Assembly (NCBI RefSeq): GCF_023715585.1
Contig: NZ_JAMBOK010000003.1
Coordinates: 209,439-273,438 of the forward strand
Direction of reading: 5' to 3'
Origin: Sporosarcina luteola
Lineage (GTDB): Bacteria > Bacillota > Bacilli > Bacillales_A > Planococcaceae
Length of the DNA stretch: 64,000 nucleotides
Below are positions 34,158-42,633 of this stretch, piece after piece. Below the pieces are notes generated by a model, which did not search any database, had not been told where the DNA came from, and was given only the letters and a program-made list of their open reading frames with translations. Position 1 is the stretch's first letter. Every line of letters begins with the position of its first letter. The translations under genes and the position numbers were made by a program.

Positions 34158-34248
34158 CGTGTTGTCACCCCATTTCGATTCAACATAATACATCATATGT
34201 GAAGGGTTTTTCTTCAGGGGGGACAAACACACCGGTGCATCTGAACCT

Positions 34249-35022
34249 TTATAGCCGCGCAATTTCTGTTGACGGGAGGGACAATAAATCTTCTGCATGA
34301 TAGTCCGTACTCTTCAGGAAATTCCGGACGACATAATAGCCGACCGCATACCCCGCCATATGTGGATAGCGGCTCGAACCATAAAGCACTTTTTCGTGGA
34401 TCGGGCTCCCTTTTATGTGGTCCCTATTCGGGTAAACGAACTCTTTCCAGAACCTTTTTAACTGTCGGTCCGAATATAGTGAAGTCCAGGAAGAGGTGAA
34501 ATCTTCGCCGAATCGTTCCGCGACAGCAACCTCCGCCAACCCCTCCAGGATGATCGTATCTATCAGCGTACAGTCTTCTTCTCGCTTAGGAAACAGATTC
34601 AGGCGGCATACATGGTTGTATTCATGCGTCAAGATCGCCTTGATTTCTGTTTCCGAATTATTGGGCGAAATAAATAAAAAAATCTTATCTGCAAAAGCTA
34701 ACCCTGATTTCCCGTTGAATTCGCGAGTCAGGACTTTATTGTCTGAATCCGATGGGAAGATGAAGACAGGGACGGAAGGGCCATTCCATTTGCTGCGCAG
34801 CAGCTTAAATTCATTCGAAGAAATGTCCCATACGTTATTCGTTTGTAGTTTCTTTGTAAGCGCACTACCTTGTTTTGCGGAGATGTACATTCCGAACTGC
34901 GTTAAGTGATGCTGAATTTCCTTAGCGGAAGCAGAGGGGAAGTACCGGGATAATTTCGCGCAAATTTTCGCTGGATCTCCACCCGATTCTTCGATCCATT
35001 TGTCAGTCCCAATGACAGTCAT
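34249..35022 (-). CDS. DUF2268 putative Zn-dependent protease (YjaZ-like)
   Basis: A 257-residue cytosolic protein of the DUF2268 family. HEYNHVCRLN (about residue 131) is the HExxH zinc motif, and TIILEGLAEVAVAERFG supplies a downstream Glu. HMAGYAVGYYVVRNFL is another family segment. It is a predicted gluzincin with unknown substrate. An ATG follows AAAGAGGTGCCGCAG. It precedes the small Gly-rich gene in the same direction, 92 bases apart. Confidence 0.82.
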   Translation of the reverse strand: MTVIGTDKWIEESGGDPAKICAKLSRYFPSASAKEIQHHLTQFGMYISAKQGSALTKKLQTNNVWDISSNEFKLLRSKWNGPSVPVFIFPSDSDNKVLTREFNGKSGLAFADKIFLFISPNNSETEIKAILTHEYNHVCRLNLFPKREEDCTLIDTIILEGLAEVAVAERFGEDFTSSWTSLYSDRQLKRFWKEFVYPNRDHIKGSPIHEKVLYGSSRYPHMAGYAVGYYVVRNFLKSTDYHAEDLLSLPSTEIARL

Positions 35023-35079
35023 ACTGCGGCACCTCTTTTTGAAGTATCATATTCTAGACTGAATAGAATTGACTTCGCG

Positions 35080-35129
35080 TTGAAAGTCTACTAAATTACT
35101 ATGTATTATAGGAATTAATCTGCTATAAT
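35080..35129 (+). promoter_or_regulatory. Promoter region of cysteine-synthase-like gene
   Basis: TTGAAA (35080-35085), 18 bases, TATTAT (35104-35109). A second -10 candidate TATAAT is at 35124-35129. The start codon is 35 bases further on. Confidence 0.6.
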
Positions 35130-35163
35130 CAATTAAACCCGATACGAGAAGGAGCTGAACGTC

Positions 35164-36093
35164 TTGCGAGTAGTGAATAATATCGCTGAATTGATCGGCG
35201 AAACCCCTTTAGTACGATTAAATCGCCTTCCCGATCAACAGGGTGCTGACGTCTATGTGAAACTCGAATATTTTAATCCGAGCAGAAGCGTCAAAGACCG
35301 GGCGGCATACAATATGATAATCGAAGCGGAAAAAGCAGGTTTATTACAACCTGGGGATACCATCATTGAACCGACATCCGGAAATACTGGCATCGGTATC
35401 GCGATGAGCGCTGCTGCGAGAGGCTATAAAACGATTATTGTCATGCCTGATTCATCGACAATCGAGCGCATCAATATATTAAAAGCATACGGTGCTACAG
35501 TAGTGCTGACGCCGAGCGACTTGAAAATGCCGGGGGCTATTGAAAAGGCGGAGGAAATTGCTGCAGACATTCCGAATAGCTTCATCCCCATGCAGTTTGA
35601 AAATGAGGCCAACCCGGATATTCACCGGCATACGACAGGACCTGAAATCATCCGGGCGATGGAATCGTTGAACCGCAAACTGACCGCTTTTGTCTGTACG
35701 GCGGGAACTGGCGGCACCGTTACAGGGACCGGTGAATATTTGAAGGGACACGATCATACGATCACAGTGCATGTAGCAGAACCGGCGGGATCTCCCGTAC
35801 TATCCGGGGGAAAGCCCGGGAAGCACAAACTTGTCGGAACAAGTCCAGGGTTTATTCCATCGATATTAAACACATCCGTCTATGATGAGATTTTCAAGAT
35901 CGAAGACGAGGACGCCTATAAAACAGTCCGGGAATTGGCGGCGCGGGAAGGATTGCTCCTCGGCCCGAGCGGAGGGGCTTCGGTGTATGCTGCGATGCAA
36001 GTGGCGAAACGGCTGACGCCGGATGACACGGTCGTCTGCATTGCGCCCGATAACGGCGAACGGTATTTATCGAGTGATTTATTTGATTTCTAA
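35164..36093 (+). CDS. Cysteine synthase family protein (CysK-like)
   Basis: A 309-residue PLP enzyme of fold type II. Signs are GETPLVRLNRL, SRSVKDRAAYNM (PLP lysine at about 44), PTSGNTGIGIAM, FVCTAGTGGTVTGTGEYLK and LLGPSGGASVYAAM. It makes cysteine from O-acetylserine and sulfide, or a related thioether reaction. The TTG start at 35164 follows AGAAGGAGCTGAAC. The sulfonate-type ABC genes downstream suggest use of sulfur from organosulfonates. A modest hairpin (GGAGAGGA/TCCTCTCC) separates them. Confidence 0.9.
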   Translation: MRVVNNIAELIGETPLVRLNRLPDQQGADVYVKLEYFNPSRSVKDRAAYNMIIEAEKAGLLQPGDTIIEPTSGNTGIGIAMSAAARGYKTIIVMPDSSTIERINILKAYGATVVLTPSDLKMPGAIEKAEEIAADIPNSFIPMQFENEANPDIHRHTTGPEIIRAMESLNRKLTAFVCTAGTGGTVTGTGEYLKGHDHTITVHVAEPAGSPVLSGGKPGKHKLVGTSPGFIPSILNTSVYDEIFKIEDEDAYKTVRELAAREGLLLGPSGGASVYAAMQVAKRLTPDDTVVCIAPDNGERYLSSDLFDF

Positions 36094-36094
36094 A

Positions 36095-36121
36095 GGAGAG
36101 GAATAAAAGTCCTCTCCATTT
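36095..36121 (+). terminator. Hairpin between cysK-like gene and ABC operon
   Basis: GGAGAGGA / TCCTCTCC followed by ATTTT, probably a partial terminator. The sequence AATTCCGACTAA at about 36130-36141 lies between it and the ABC genes; it resembles half-sites seen upstream of cysteine-controlled genes, which I could not verify. Confidence 0.6.
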
Positions 36122-36171
36122 TCACAACTTTAATTCCGACTAAACAAATAAGGGAAGTCGAGGTGCGGAAA

Positions 36172-37014
36172 ATGTATGTAACAATCGATGGGATTGAGAA
36201 GAGTTTTGTGAATGAAAGAAAAGAGCAGGTTCAAGTGCTTGACCACATAGATATCGAGATGGAAAAAGGAAGCTTCGTCTCGATCGTCGGGCCTTCCGGC
36301 TGCGGCAAATCGACGCTCCTCTATATGATTGCAGGGTTGGAAAGTGCGGATAGAGGCAGCATCCGAATTGCCGGGAATGAAGTGAAGAAGCCTGGTCCCG
36401 ACCGGGTCGTCGTTTTCCAAGAGGCTGGTCTCTTCCCGTGGCTGACCGTTTTGGAAAACGTGAAGTATGGTTTGCTGCTGAAAAAGATGCCGAAACAAGA
36501 AGCCGAGGCGAAGGCGATCGACATGTTGAAAATGGTTCATCTGAGCAACTATATCCATTCCTATCCGCATCAACTTTCGGGGGGAATGAAGCAAAGGGTT
36601 TCGATTGCAAGAGCGTTAGTGATGGAACCGGATATTTTATTGATGGATGAACCTTTCTCCGCGCTCGATGAACAGACGAGGATGGTGCTCCATAAAGAAT
36701 TGATCGACATATGGAAGAAGACGAAAGTAACAATATTTTTCGTTACGCACAATATCCGGGAAGCCGTTTTACTCTCGGAAAAAGTGATTGTCTTCGGCAC
36801 GCGTCCCGGAAAGGTGAAGGACGTCATTCCCGTTCCGACATCGACGGACGGCGTGTTACCCGATAGTGTAACTTTGCATACGGAGCAGCGGATTTTAGCC
36901 ATTTTGGAAAAGGAAATCGAGAAGGTGTTGAAGGAGGAAATGGGTGATGACTACAGCTTTACGACGAATCATCTTCATCGCAATGATAGCGGTGATATGG
37001 GAAGTCACATCTAG
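36172..37014 (+). CDS. ABC importer ATP-binding protein (SsuB/TauB type)
   Basis: A 280-residue ATPase for a nitrate/sulfonate/taurine-type importer. Walker A GPSGCGKST (40-48), Q-loop VVFQEAGLFPW, signature LSGGMKQRVSIARAL, Walker B ILLMDEPFSALD and H-loop FVTHN are all intact. The ATG at 36172 follows GAGGTG; GTG at 36163 is an alternative. It overlaps the permease gene by about 68 bases, so translation is coupled. The cysteine-synthase-like gene upstream favours a sulfur compound as cargo. Confidence 0.92.
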   Translation: MYVTIDGIEKSFVNERKEQVQVLDHIDIEMEKGSFVSIVGPSGCGKSTLLYMIAGLESADRGSIRIAGNEVKKPGPDRVVVFQEAGLFPWLTVLENVKYGLLLKKMPKQEAEAKAIDMLKMVHLSNYIHSYPHQLSGGMKQRVSIARALVMEPDILLMDEPFSALDEQTRMVLHKELIDIWKKTKVTIFFVTHNIREAVLLSEKVIVFGTRPGKVKDVIPVPTSTDGVLPDSVTLHTEQRILAILEKEIEKVLKEEMGDDYSFTTNHLHRNDSGDMGSHI

Positions 37015-37699
37015 ACTTTCGGTATTGCCGGATTTCATGTTTCCCCGGTTGACACAAGTGTTGGAGACGCTTTTCAACGGTCTTGTGAATGGTCAGTTTT
37101 TGGCGGCGATTGGAAAAAGCATGAGCCGACTGCTGATCGGGTTTGCCATAGCCATCGTCTTAGGCGTCATCATGGGCTACCTCATTTGGCGCTATAAGTT
37201 GGTCGAGGATACACTCGGCTTTCTCGTTACCGCGTTGCAGTCCATTCCGAGCATCGTCTGGTTTCCGCTCGCAATCATCTGGTTTGGACTGAATGACTTC
37301 TCGATTCTATTCATTGTTACGATCGGAGCGACATGGACAATGACCGTCAGTGCGACGAGCGGATTCCGGAATGTGCCGACGCTGTACCAACGCGTCGCCA
37401 AAACATTCGGTTCGACGGGACTGCATTTCATCCGAACCGTCATCATGCCTGCCTCCGTTCCGCAATTGCTATCAGGACTCCGCATCGCTTGGGCATTTTC
37501 ATGGCGCGCCTTGATGGCAGGGGAATTGCTGGGCTCCGGCGGAGGGCTTGGGCAATTGCTGGAGACAGGGCGGTCCCTTGGTCAAATGGATCTCGTCATC
37601 TCAGTCATGATCATCATTGCAGTGATCGGGACGATTATGGACAATGTCGTGTTTATGCGTTTGGAGCGTTCTGTTCAGAAAAAATGGGGTCTCGCATGA
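36947..37699 (+). CDS. ABC importer permease (SsuC/TauC type)
   Basis: A 250-residue inner membrane subunit with six hydrophobic segments. The EAA-loop region FRNVPTLYQRVAKTFGSTGLHF and the C-terminal AWSFSWRALMAGELLG-type segment are typical of the taurine/sulfonate/nitrate permease family. GGAGGAAATGGGTG precedes the ATG at 36947. The start overlaps the end of the ATPase gene. Confidence 0.9.
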   Translation: MTTALRRIIFIAMIAVIWEVTSRLSVLPDFMFPRLTQVLETLFNGLVNGQFLAAIGKSMSRLLIGFAIAIVLGVIMGYLIWRYKLVEDTLGFLVTALQSIPSIVWFPLAIIWFGLNDFSILFIVTIGATWTMTVSATSGFRNVPTLYQRVAKTFGSTGLHFIRTVIMPASVPQLLSGLRIAWAFSWRALMAGELLGSGGGLGQLLETGRSLGQMDLVISVMIIIAVIGTIMDNVVFMRLERSVQKKWGLA

Positions 37700-37722
37700 C
37701 CTATACAAAGGGGAAATGGATA

Positions 37723-38706
37723 ATGAAAAAGTCATTGATCATGACAGTGTTAACGGTTTTAGTAGTGGGAATCCTAACTGCTTGCGGATCTTCGTCATCA
37801 GGCAGCAAGTCTGTCAAAATCGGATACTTCCCGAACTTGACGCATATCGCTACGATTGTCGCTCTTGAAAAGGGCTATTTTGAAGAGGAATTCGGGGATG
37901 ATGTGAAGATTGAAACGAAAACGGTGAGCAACGGTGGTCTCTTCATGGAAGCGATGACGACGAAATCGATTGACGTCGGTACAGTCGGTCCCGGTCCATT
38001 GCTCAACTTCTACGTGAAAAACCCGACATTCCGTTTGATTTCAGGAGCGGTGAACGGAGGAGCAGTGCTCGTCGCGAGTGAAGGCGGAGGCGTTTCTGAG
38101 CTTGCTGATCTCGACGGTAAAAAAGTCGCCATCCCGGTGATCGGAAGCACTCAAGACGTCATGCTTCGAAAAGCGTTGAAAGAAGTGAATCTAGAAACGA
38201 CATCAAATGGCGGCACGGTCGAATTATTTGCGGCGGCACCTGCGGATACTGCTACACTCTTCGTTCAAAACTCGGTGGATGCCGCAGCCACACAAGAACC
38301 GTGGGGAAATATCCTCGAAACGCAAGCGAACGGCAAGCTGATCCTCGATTGGGATGAATTTGCATGGGGGAAGGAATCCACGAACACAGTCGTTGCAGCT
38401 AGCGATGAATTCTTGAAAAATAAGAAGTTTGCCAAAGCGTATTTGAAAGCACATAAGCGGGCAGTCGAGTTCATCCAGCAAAATCCAGAGGAAGCACAAA
38501 AGCTGGTCATCCAACATCTTAAAGAGTTAACGGGCAAGGAAATAAGTGCAGAAGAGACAGCCGCGGCATTCGCGAAGCTGGAAGTCACTACTGAGGTGAA
38601 TGAACAAGTCATCCAGGAAATGGCGGATATCAGCAAGGAAGCGGGCTATGTGACAAGCAGTGATATTAAGGGAATGATCGATGTTTCTTATTTGTTGGGG
38701 GAATAA
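37723..38706 (+). CDS. ABC substrate-binding lipoprotein (SsuA/TauA type)
   Basis: A 327-residue exported lipoprotein. A signal peptide ends at LTAC with lipidated Cys21, then a Gly/Ser linker. VKIGYFPNLTHIATIVALEKGYF is the family's first strand-helix unit. GTVGPGPLLNFYVKN and DAAATQEPWGNILE follow. It captures a sulfonate-like solute for the adjacent importer; the ligand could also be nitrate or a pyrimidine precursor. AAAGGGGAAATGG precedes the ATG. Confidence 0.92.
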   Translation: MKKSLIMTVLTVLVVGILTACGSSSSGSKSVKIGYFPNLTHIATIVALEKGYFEEEFGDDVKIETKTVSNGGLFMEAMTTKSIDVGTVGPGPLLNFYVKNPTFRLISGAVNGGAVLVASEGGGVSELADLDGKKVAIPVIGSTQDVMLRKALKEVNLETTSNGGTVELFAAAPADTATLFVQNSVDAAATQEPWGNILETQANGKLILDWDEFAWGKESTNTVVAASDEFLKNKKFAKAYLKAHKRAVEFIQQNPEEAQKLVIQHLKELTGKEISAEETAAAFAKLEVTTEVNEQVIQEMADISKEAGYVTSSDIKGMIDVSYLLGE

Positions 38707-38720
38707 CCTAGGGGAAAAAC

Positions 38721-38748
38721 GGAACCTGTTTGCCGGGTTCCCTTTTTT
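38721..38748 (+). terminator. Terminator of the ABC operon
   Basis: GGAACC / GGGTTCC hairpin followed by CTTTTTT. A second bidirectional hairpin, AAAGAGGACCTC / GAGGTCCTCTTT (38760-38793), follows and probably ends pbuE on the minus strand. Confidence 0.82.
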
Positions 38749-38798
38749 ATTGGCAATAAAAAGAGGACCTCGCTGAAAAAAGAGGTCCTCTTTATTTA

Positions 38799-39980
38799 TT
38801 AACAATCGGCTTTTGCTTCCCGTAGATTCCTAACCTTGCCGGTGGCAATTGATAAAGAGACTGCTGCGCATAGGAACGCAATGATGACGACCCCACTACC
38901 GACAGTCGGCATGCTCGTAACCGAATCGGTATAGCCGTATACGATCCCGCCAATCCCTGAACCTACTGCAATCCCGACTTGTATAGCAGAATTATTGAAG
39001 CTCTGATTAATATCAGATGTAATAGGATCCGCCTGGATAATATAATCCTGCAACGGCGGCGCAAGGGCCCAGCTTAATGCGCCCCACACCATCATGACGA
39101 CAAGGAAGAACGGAAAAGAGAATGTCGAGTAGGGCAATGCGAAAAGGCTGATAGCGAAGGCACCAATAATGATTAGAATGCTTTTCTTCGATCCGATCCA
39201 ATTTGCAAGGTTGCCCCCGAATGCTCCGCCGCCAACTGCCGCTAACCCAAATAGGAAATAACAGATGCTGATCCAGTATTGGTTCAGGTGCAAATTCGTT
39301 TCCAAAAATGGCGTGAAGTAGGCGTAAACCGTGTAATGGCCAGCCAGCATGAATACCATCGCCAAGTGGGCAAATACGATTTTTTTATTCCCCAGTGCTT
39401 TGATTTGCGCGGACAGCGGAAGAACATCTCCCGTCTCCATTTTCTCGAGGAATATGGAGATGAGAATGAAAGCGCCGATTGAAAGGACAGCAATCCCTAA
39501 AAAGACGCTGCGCCAGCCGAACGCATTCGTAAGAAGAATACCGACCGGCACGCCCAACACGAGGGAAGAACTAAGCCCCATGAAAATATAACCGAGCGCT
39601 TTCGCACGGTGGGGCGCTTCGACAATTCGCGCGGTAATCGTCAAGGAAAGAACGATGAGAAGCGCCGCACTCAACGCGGTGATGATACGGGCGATCATCA
39701 GGAATGTGAAAGTAGGACTGAAATAGGTCAAAATGTTTCCGATGAAAAAGACAGTCATTGAAATTAAATACAGCTTTTTCCTTTCAACTTTCGCGGTCAA
39801 AGATAATAAAACCGGACCGGCAATGGCAAACACGAGCGCGTAAACCGTTATGAGCTGCCCAGCCGTTCCGATTGAAACGTTCAAATCATCTGCGATAATC
39901 GGCAAGATGCCACCGACGATCAATTCAACGAGGCCGACTGTAATCGTTGATATGGCAATGATGAATACTCTAAAGTTCAT
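38799..39980 (-). CDS. pbuE: Purine efflux transporter PbuE (MFS)
   Basis: A 393-residue, 12-segment MFS protein of the AraJ/DHA1 group. Its sequence follows B. subtilis PbuE (YdhL) closely as I remember it: STITVGLVELIVGGILP at the start, AGHYTVYAYFTPFLE and QYWISICYFLFG in the middle. PbuE exports hypoxanthine, adenine and base analogues. The purine riboswitch directly upstream supports the assignment. AGAGGAGG precedes the ATG. The aptamer carries C rather than U at the specificity position. Confidence 0.87.
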   Translation of the reverse strand: MNFRVFIIAISTITVGLVELIVGGILPIIADDLNVSIGTAGQLITVYALVFAIAGPVLLSLTAKVERKKLYLISMTVFFIGNILTYFSPTFTFLMIARIITALSAALLIVLSLTITARIVEAPHRAKALGYIFMGLSSSLVLGVPVGILLTNAFGWRSVFLGIAVLSIGAFILISIFLEKMETGDVLPLSAQIKALGNKKIVFAHLAMVFMLAGHYTVYAYFTPFLETNLHLNQYWISICYFLFGLAAVGGGAFGGNLANWIGSKKSILIIIGAFAISLFALPYSTFSFPFFLVVMMVWGALSWALAPPLQDYIIQADPITSDINQSFNNSAIQVGIAVGSGIGGIVYGYTDSVTSMPTVGSGVVIIAFLCAAVSLSIATGKVRNLREAKADC

Positions 39981-40002
39981 GCGAAATCCTCCTCTGAAAA
40001 AT

Positions 40003-40096
40003 AAAAAAACTCACGACTGCAAAGTGAGTTCCTTTGTAGTCAGGAGTTAACGGTTCCTGGTAGAGACCCTCAATCCATATTATTGAGGTTATACAT
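40003..40096 (-). promoter_or_regulatory. Purine riboswitch of pbuE, C at position 74
   Basis: On the minus strand: P1 (weak TGTA/TACA), P2 CCTCA/TGAGG with ATAATATGG loop, J2/3 GTCTCTACC, P3 CAGGA/TCCTG, then GA-C-TACAA. The specificity base (40039) is C, the guanine/hypoxanthine type, whereas B. subtilis pbuE has U (adenine). Downstream, AACTCAC / GTGAGTT (40009-40030) plus a T-run is a terminator. GACTACAAAG / CTTTGCAGTC forms an alternative hairpin that uses the P1 3' strand. Confidence 0.88.
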
Positions 40097-40229
40097 ATAT
40101 ATCGGACGTATAAAATTTTCTATTCATCAATCTATCACGGTTAGGGATTTATATCAAGAGAAATTTCCTATTCCGAACGAATATTGTTACATTACATGTA
40201 GAGGCATATCATTTTTTGGAGGAATTACT

Positions 40230-40745
40230 TTGTACGATCCGACAGTATTTGAAAATTTGACAGTCGCATTTGAAAACCAACTATATGATCTTGATACGAT
40301 TGAAGGTGATATAAGGATCATCAACCGATCGGATCAAATGGATTTTGCTATCCTTGCTAGGAAATTCACTTTGCAATTTACGCTATTCGATGTAGAGGAT
40401 GTATCAGCTGAGATTATTCTGGAGGCAGCTTTACAGGATTTGGCGAATGAACTACTGGAAATGCCCGGGGGAAATCCCGGCTGTTCATTGACAGTGCGCT
40501 TTCAAAAGCATGTCCAACGAGAAACGGAGCAATGCAGGCTCATAGAAGAAGCATTAAGCGATATATGGGAAAATGAAGTGCTCGTCACGCAAACATTGAG
40601 TTTTATGTACGGAGAGGAGCGAAACGGCCTCTCGAACAACATCGAAGTGAAGTTCAGGACGAAAATCAATGAGGAAAATATGCGGGAGATCCCGGACTTT
40701 CTGCATAGTGTCCTTTTGGCGCTACGAGTGCTGCATGCCGTTTGA
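40230..40745 (+). CDS. Conserved hypothetical protein, 171 residues
   Basis: The TTG at 40230 follows TTTTGGAGGAATTACT. The protein begins MYDPTVFENLTVAFENQLYD and has alternating strands and helices. Stretches such as DIRIINRSDQMDFAILARKF and NNIEVKFRTKINEENMREI suggest a two-repeat alpha+beta fold. There are no catalytic motifs, membrane segments or signal. It is divergent from pbuE. The frame upstream to 40083 runs into the riboswitch and is not coding. No family recognised. Confidence 0.7.
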   Translation: MYDPTVFENLTVAFENQLYDLDTIEGDIRIINRSDQMDFAILARKFTLQFTLFDVEDVSAEIILEAALQDLANELLEMPGGNPGCSLTVRFQKHVQRETEQCRLIEEALSDIWENEVLVTQTLSFMYGEERNGLSNNIEVKFRTKINEENMREIPDFLHSVLLALRVLHAV

Positions 40746-40792
40746 GCGCGAAAACTTTTGAAAACGGTCTATCCCGAGAAGCGGAATCACTA

Positions 40793-40798
40793 TATAAT
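40793..40798 (+). promoter_or_regulatory. -10 element upstream of array 2
   Basis: TATAAT in context CTATATAATGG; the -35 is weak. If used, the whole 20-bp array is transcribed as the 5' leader of the ABC-F gene. Confidence 0.4.
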
Positions 40799-40813
40799 GG
40801 AGAACAGTTGGGT

Positions 40814-40988
40814 GAATGAGCGTTTATGCGCTATTGAGAGCGGTTATGCGTGCTTTGCGCCATTTATGCGTCGGAAAATCGTATTATGAGCTTTTAGGAC
40901 GTTTTATGCGTGTATCCGAGGATTTATGTGTACTTCTACGGTTTTATGAGCAAATGCATGATTTTATGCGTTAGTAGGATTTTATTTT
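40814..40988 (+). repeat. 20-bp periodic TTATG(CG) array 2
   Basis: TTATG occurs at 40824, 40844, 40864, 40884, 40904, 40924, 40944 and 40964, exactly every 20 bases. Decayed units lie at 40814 and 40984. Variants are TTATGCG (5), TTATGAG (2) and TTATGTG (1). It ends 30 bases before the ABC-F start codon, in the same orientation. The order of trinucleotides before successive motifs (AT-TA-TT-AT) matches array 1. Confidence 0.9.
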
Positions 40989-41013
40989 GACAGAAGGTAA
41001 AGGTGTACAATAT

Positions 41014-42570
41014 ATGAGTTTATTGACAGTAAGTAATTTAAGTCACGGGTTCGGGGATCGAGCGATTTTCGACGATGTTTCGTTCCGTTTATTGCAAGGT
41101 GAGCATATTGGGCTCATCGGTGCGAACGGCGAGGGGAAATCGACGTTCATGAATATCATCACGCGGAAGATTGAGCCGGATGCGGGAACAGTCACTTGGG
41201 CGAAGCGGGTGCGGGTCGGTTATTTGGATCAGCATGTCGTGCTGCAGCAAGGGATGAGCATTCGTGATGTGCTCCGGACGGCGTTTCAATATCTTTATGA
41301 TCTGGAAGCGGAAATGAATGTCCTTTTTGCGAAGATGGGCGAAGTCGATGCGGACGAGCTTGAGAAGCTGCTCGAGGAAACGGGGCAGATGCAAGATGAG
41401 CTGACAAATAACGACTTTTACATCATTGATTCGAAAGTGGATGAAGTGGCGAATGGACTTGGCTTGGATGAATTCGGGCTGGAACGGGATGTCCATGATC
41501 TGAGCGGTGGGCAGCGTACGAAAGTGTTGCTCGGCAAGCTGCTCCTGGAGAAGCCGGATATCCTGCTCCTTGACGAGCCGACAAACTTCTTGGACGTCGA
41601 GCATATCGAGTGGCTGCGCAATTATTTGCAGAACTATGAGAGTGCGTTCATCCTCATTTCACATGACGTTCCGTTCCTGAACAGCGTCATCAACCTGATC
41701 TATCACATGGAAAATCAGCAGATTACGCGGTACGCCGGGGACTATGACGAGTTCCTGCGTGTCCATGAAATGAAGAAGCAGCAAGTGGAAGCGGCTTTTA
41801 AAAAGCAGCAGAAGGAAATTGCTAACTTGAAGGATTTTGTTGCGCGCAATAAAGCGAATGCCGCAACGAGCCGGATGGCGATGTCCCGTCAGAAGAAGCT
41901 CGACAAGATGGACATCATTGAACTCGATGCAGAAAAGCCGAAGCCGCAATTCGATTTCAAGCTTGCCCGTACACCGGGACGTTATTTATTCGAAACGAAA
42001 GGCCTCGTTATCGGCTATGATGAGCCGCTGTCGAGGGAGCTCGATTTGACGATGGAGCGCGGACAGAAGATTGCGTTGTCAGGTGCGAATGGAATCGGGA
42101 AGACGACGCTATTGCGAAGCATCCTCGGTGAAATTCCATCGCTTGCAGGGTCAGTGGAATTAGGCGACCATCTGGAAATCGGCTATTTCGAGCAGGAGAT
42201 GAAGACGGAATCAAATCGAACTTGTTTGGAAGAGGTGTGGGACGAATTCCCGCATTTCACCCAGTACGAAGTGCGTGCGGCGTTGGCGCGATGCGGTTTG
42301 ACGACGAAGCATATCGAGAGCAAGGTGAAAGTCCTGAGCGGGGGAGAACGGGCGAAAGTGCGCCTTTGCAAGCTCATCAACCGGGAAACGAATCTGCTCG
42401 TCCTTGACGAACCGACGAATCACCTTGATGTCGATGCGAAGGCTGAGTTGAAGCGCGCTTTGAAAGAGTATAAGGGCAGTGTTCTACTCATTTCCCATGA
42501 GCCTGATTTCTATGAAGGCGTCGTGACAGATATATGGAACGGGGAAAATTGGACGACCAAAATGTTTTGA
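41014..42570 (+). CDS. ABC-F family ATPase (YfmM-like)
   Basis: A 518-residue soluble twin-ABC protein that acts on ribosomes rather than membranes. First Walker A GANGEGKST (36-44), signature LSGGQRTKVLLGKLLL, Walker B ILLLDEPTNFLD. A linker of charged helix (KKQQVEAAFKKQQKEIANL) is followed by second Walker A GANGIGKTT, LSGGERAKVRLC and LLVLDEPTNHLD. The ATG at 41014 follows AAAGGTG. Closest in memory is B. subtilis YfmM. It could be a translation factor or an antibiotic-resistance type. The 20-bp array in its leader may matter for expression. Confidence 0.9.
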   Translation: MSLLTVSNLSHGFGDRAIFDDVSFRLLQGEHIGLIGANGEGKSTFMNIITRKIEPDAGTVTWAKRVRVGYLDQHVVLQQGMSIRDVLRTAFQYLYDLEAEMNVLFAKMGEVDADELEKLLEETGQMQDELTNNDFYIIDSKVDEVANGLGLDEFGLERDVHDLSGGQRTKVLLGKLLLEKPDILLLDEPTNFLDVEHIEWLRNYLQNYESAFILISHDVPFLNSVINLIYHMENQQITRYAGDYDEFLRVHEMKKQQVEAAFKKQQKEIANLKDFVARNKANAATSRMAMSRQKKLDKMDIIELDAEKPKPQFDFKLARTPGRYLFETKGLVIGYDEPLSRELDLTMERGQKIALSGANGIGKTTLLRSILGEIPSLAGSVELGDHLEIGYFEQEMKTESNRTCLEEVWDEFPHFTQYEVRAALARCGLTTKHIESKVKVLSGGERAKVRLCKLINRETNLLVLDEPTNHLDVDAKAELKRALKEYKGSVLLISHEPDFYEGVVTDIWNGENWTTKMF

Positions 42571-42592
42571 TGTACTAAGCGCTAAACGTGAA

Positions 42593-42633
42593 AAAGCACC
42601 CGGACGAGTTCAAATCGTCCAGGTGCTTTTTTT
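42593..42633. terminator. Bidirectional terminator
   Basis: AAGCACCCGGACGA / TCGTCCAGGTGCTT hairpin with A-run and T-run flanks, between ABC-F and tlp. Confidence 0.9.

Noticed and set aside
37333..37722. Long N-terminal extension of the substrate-binding lipoprotein
   Set aside because: It overlaps the permease in another frame; the lipoprotein signal peptide starts at 37723 with its own ribosome binding site.
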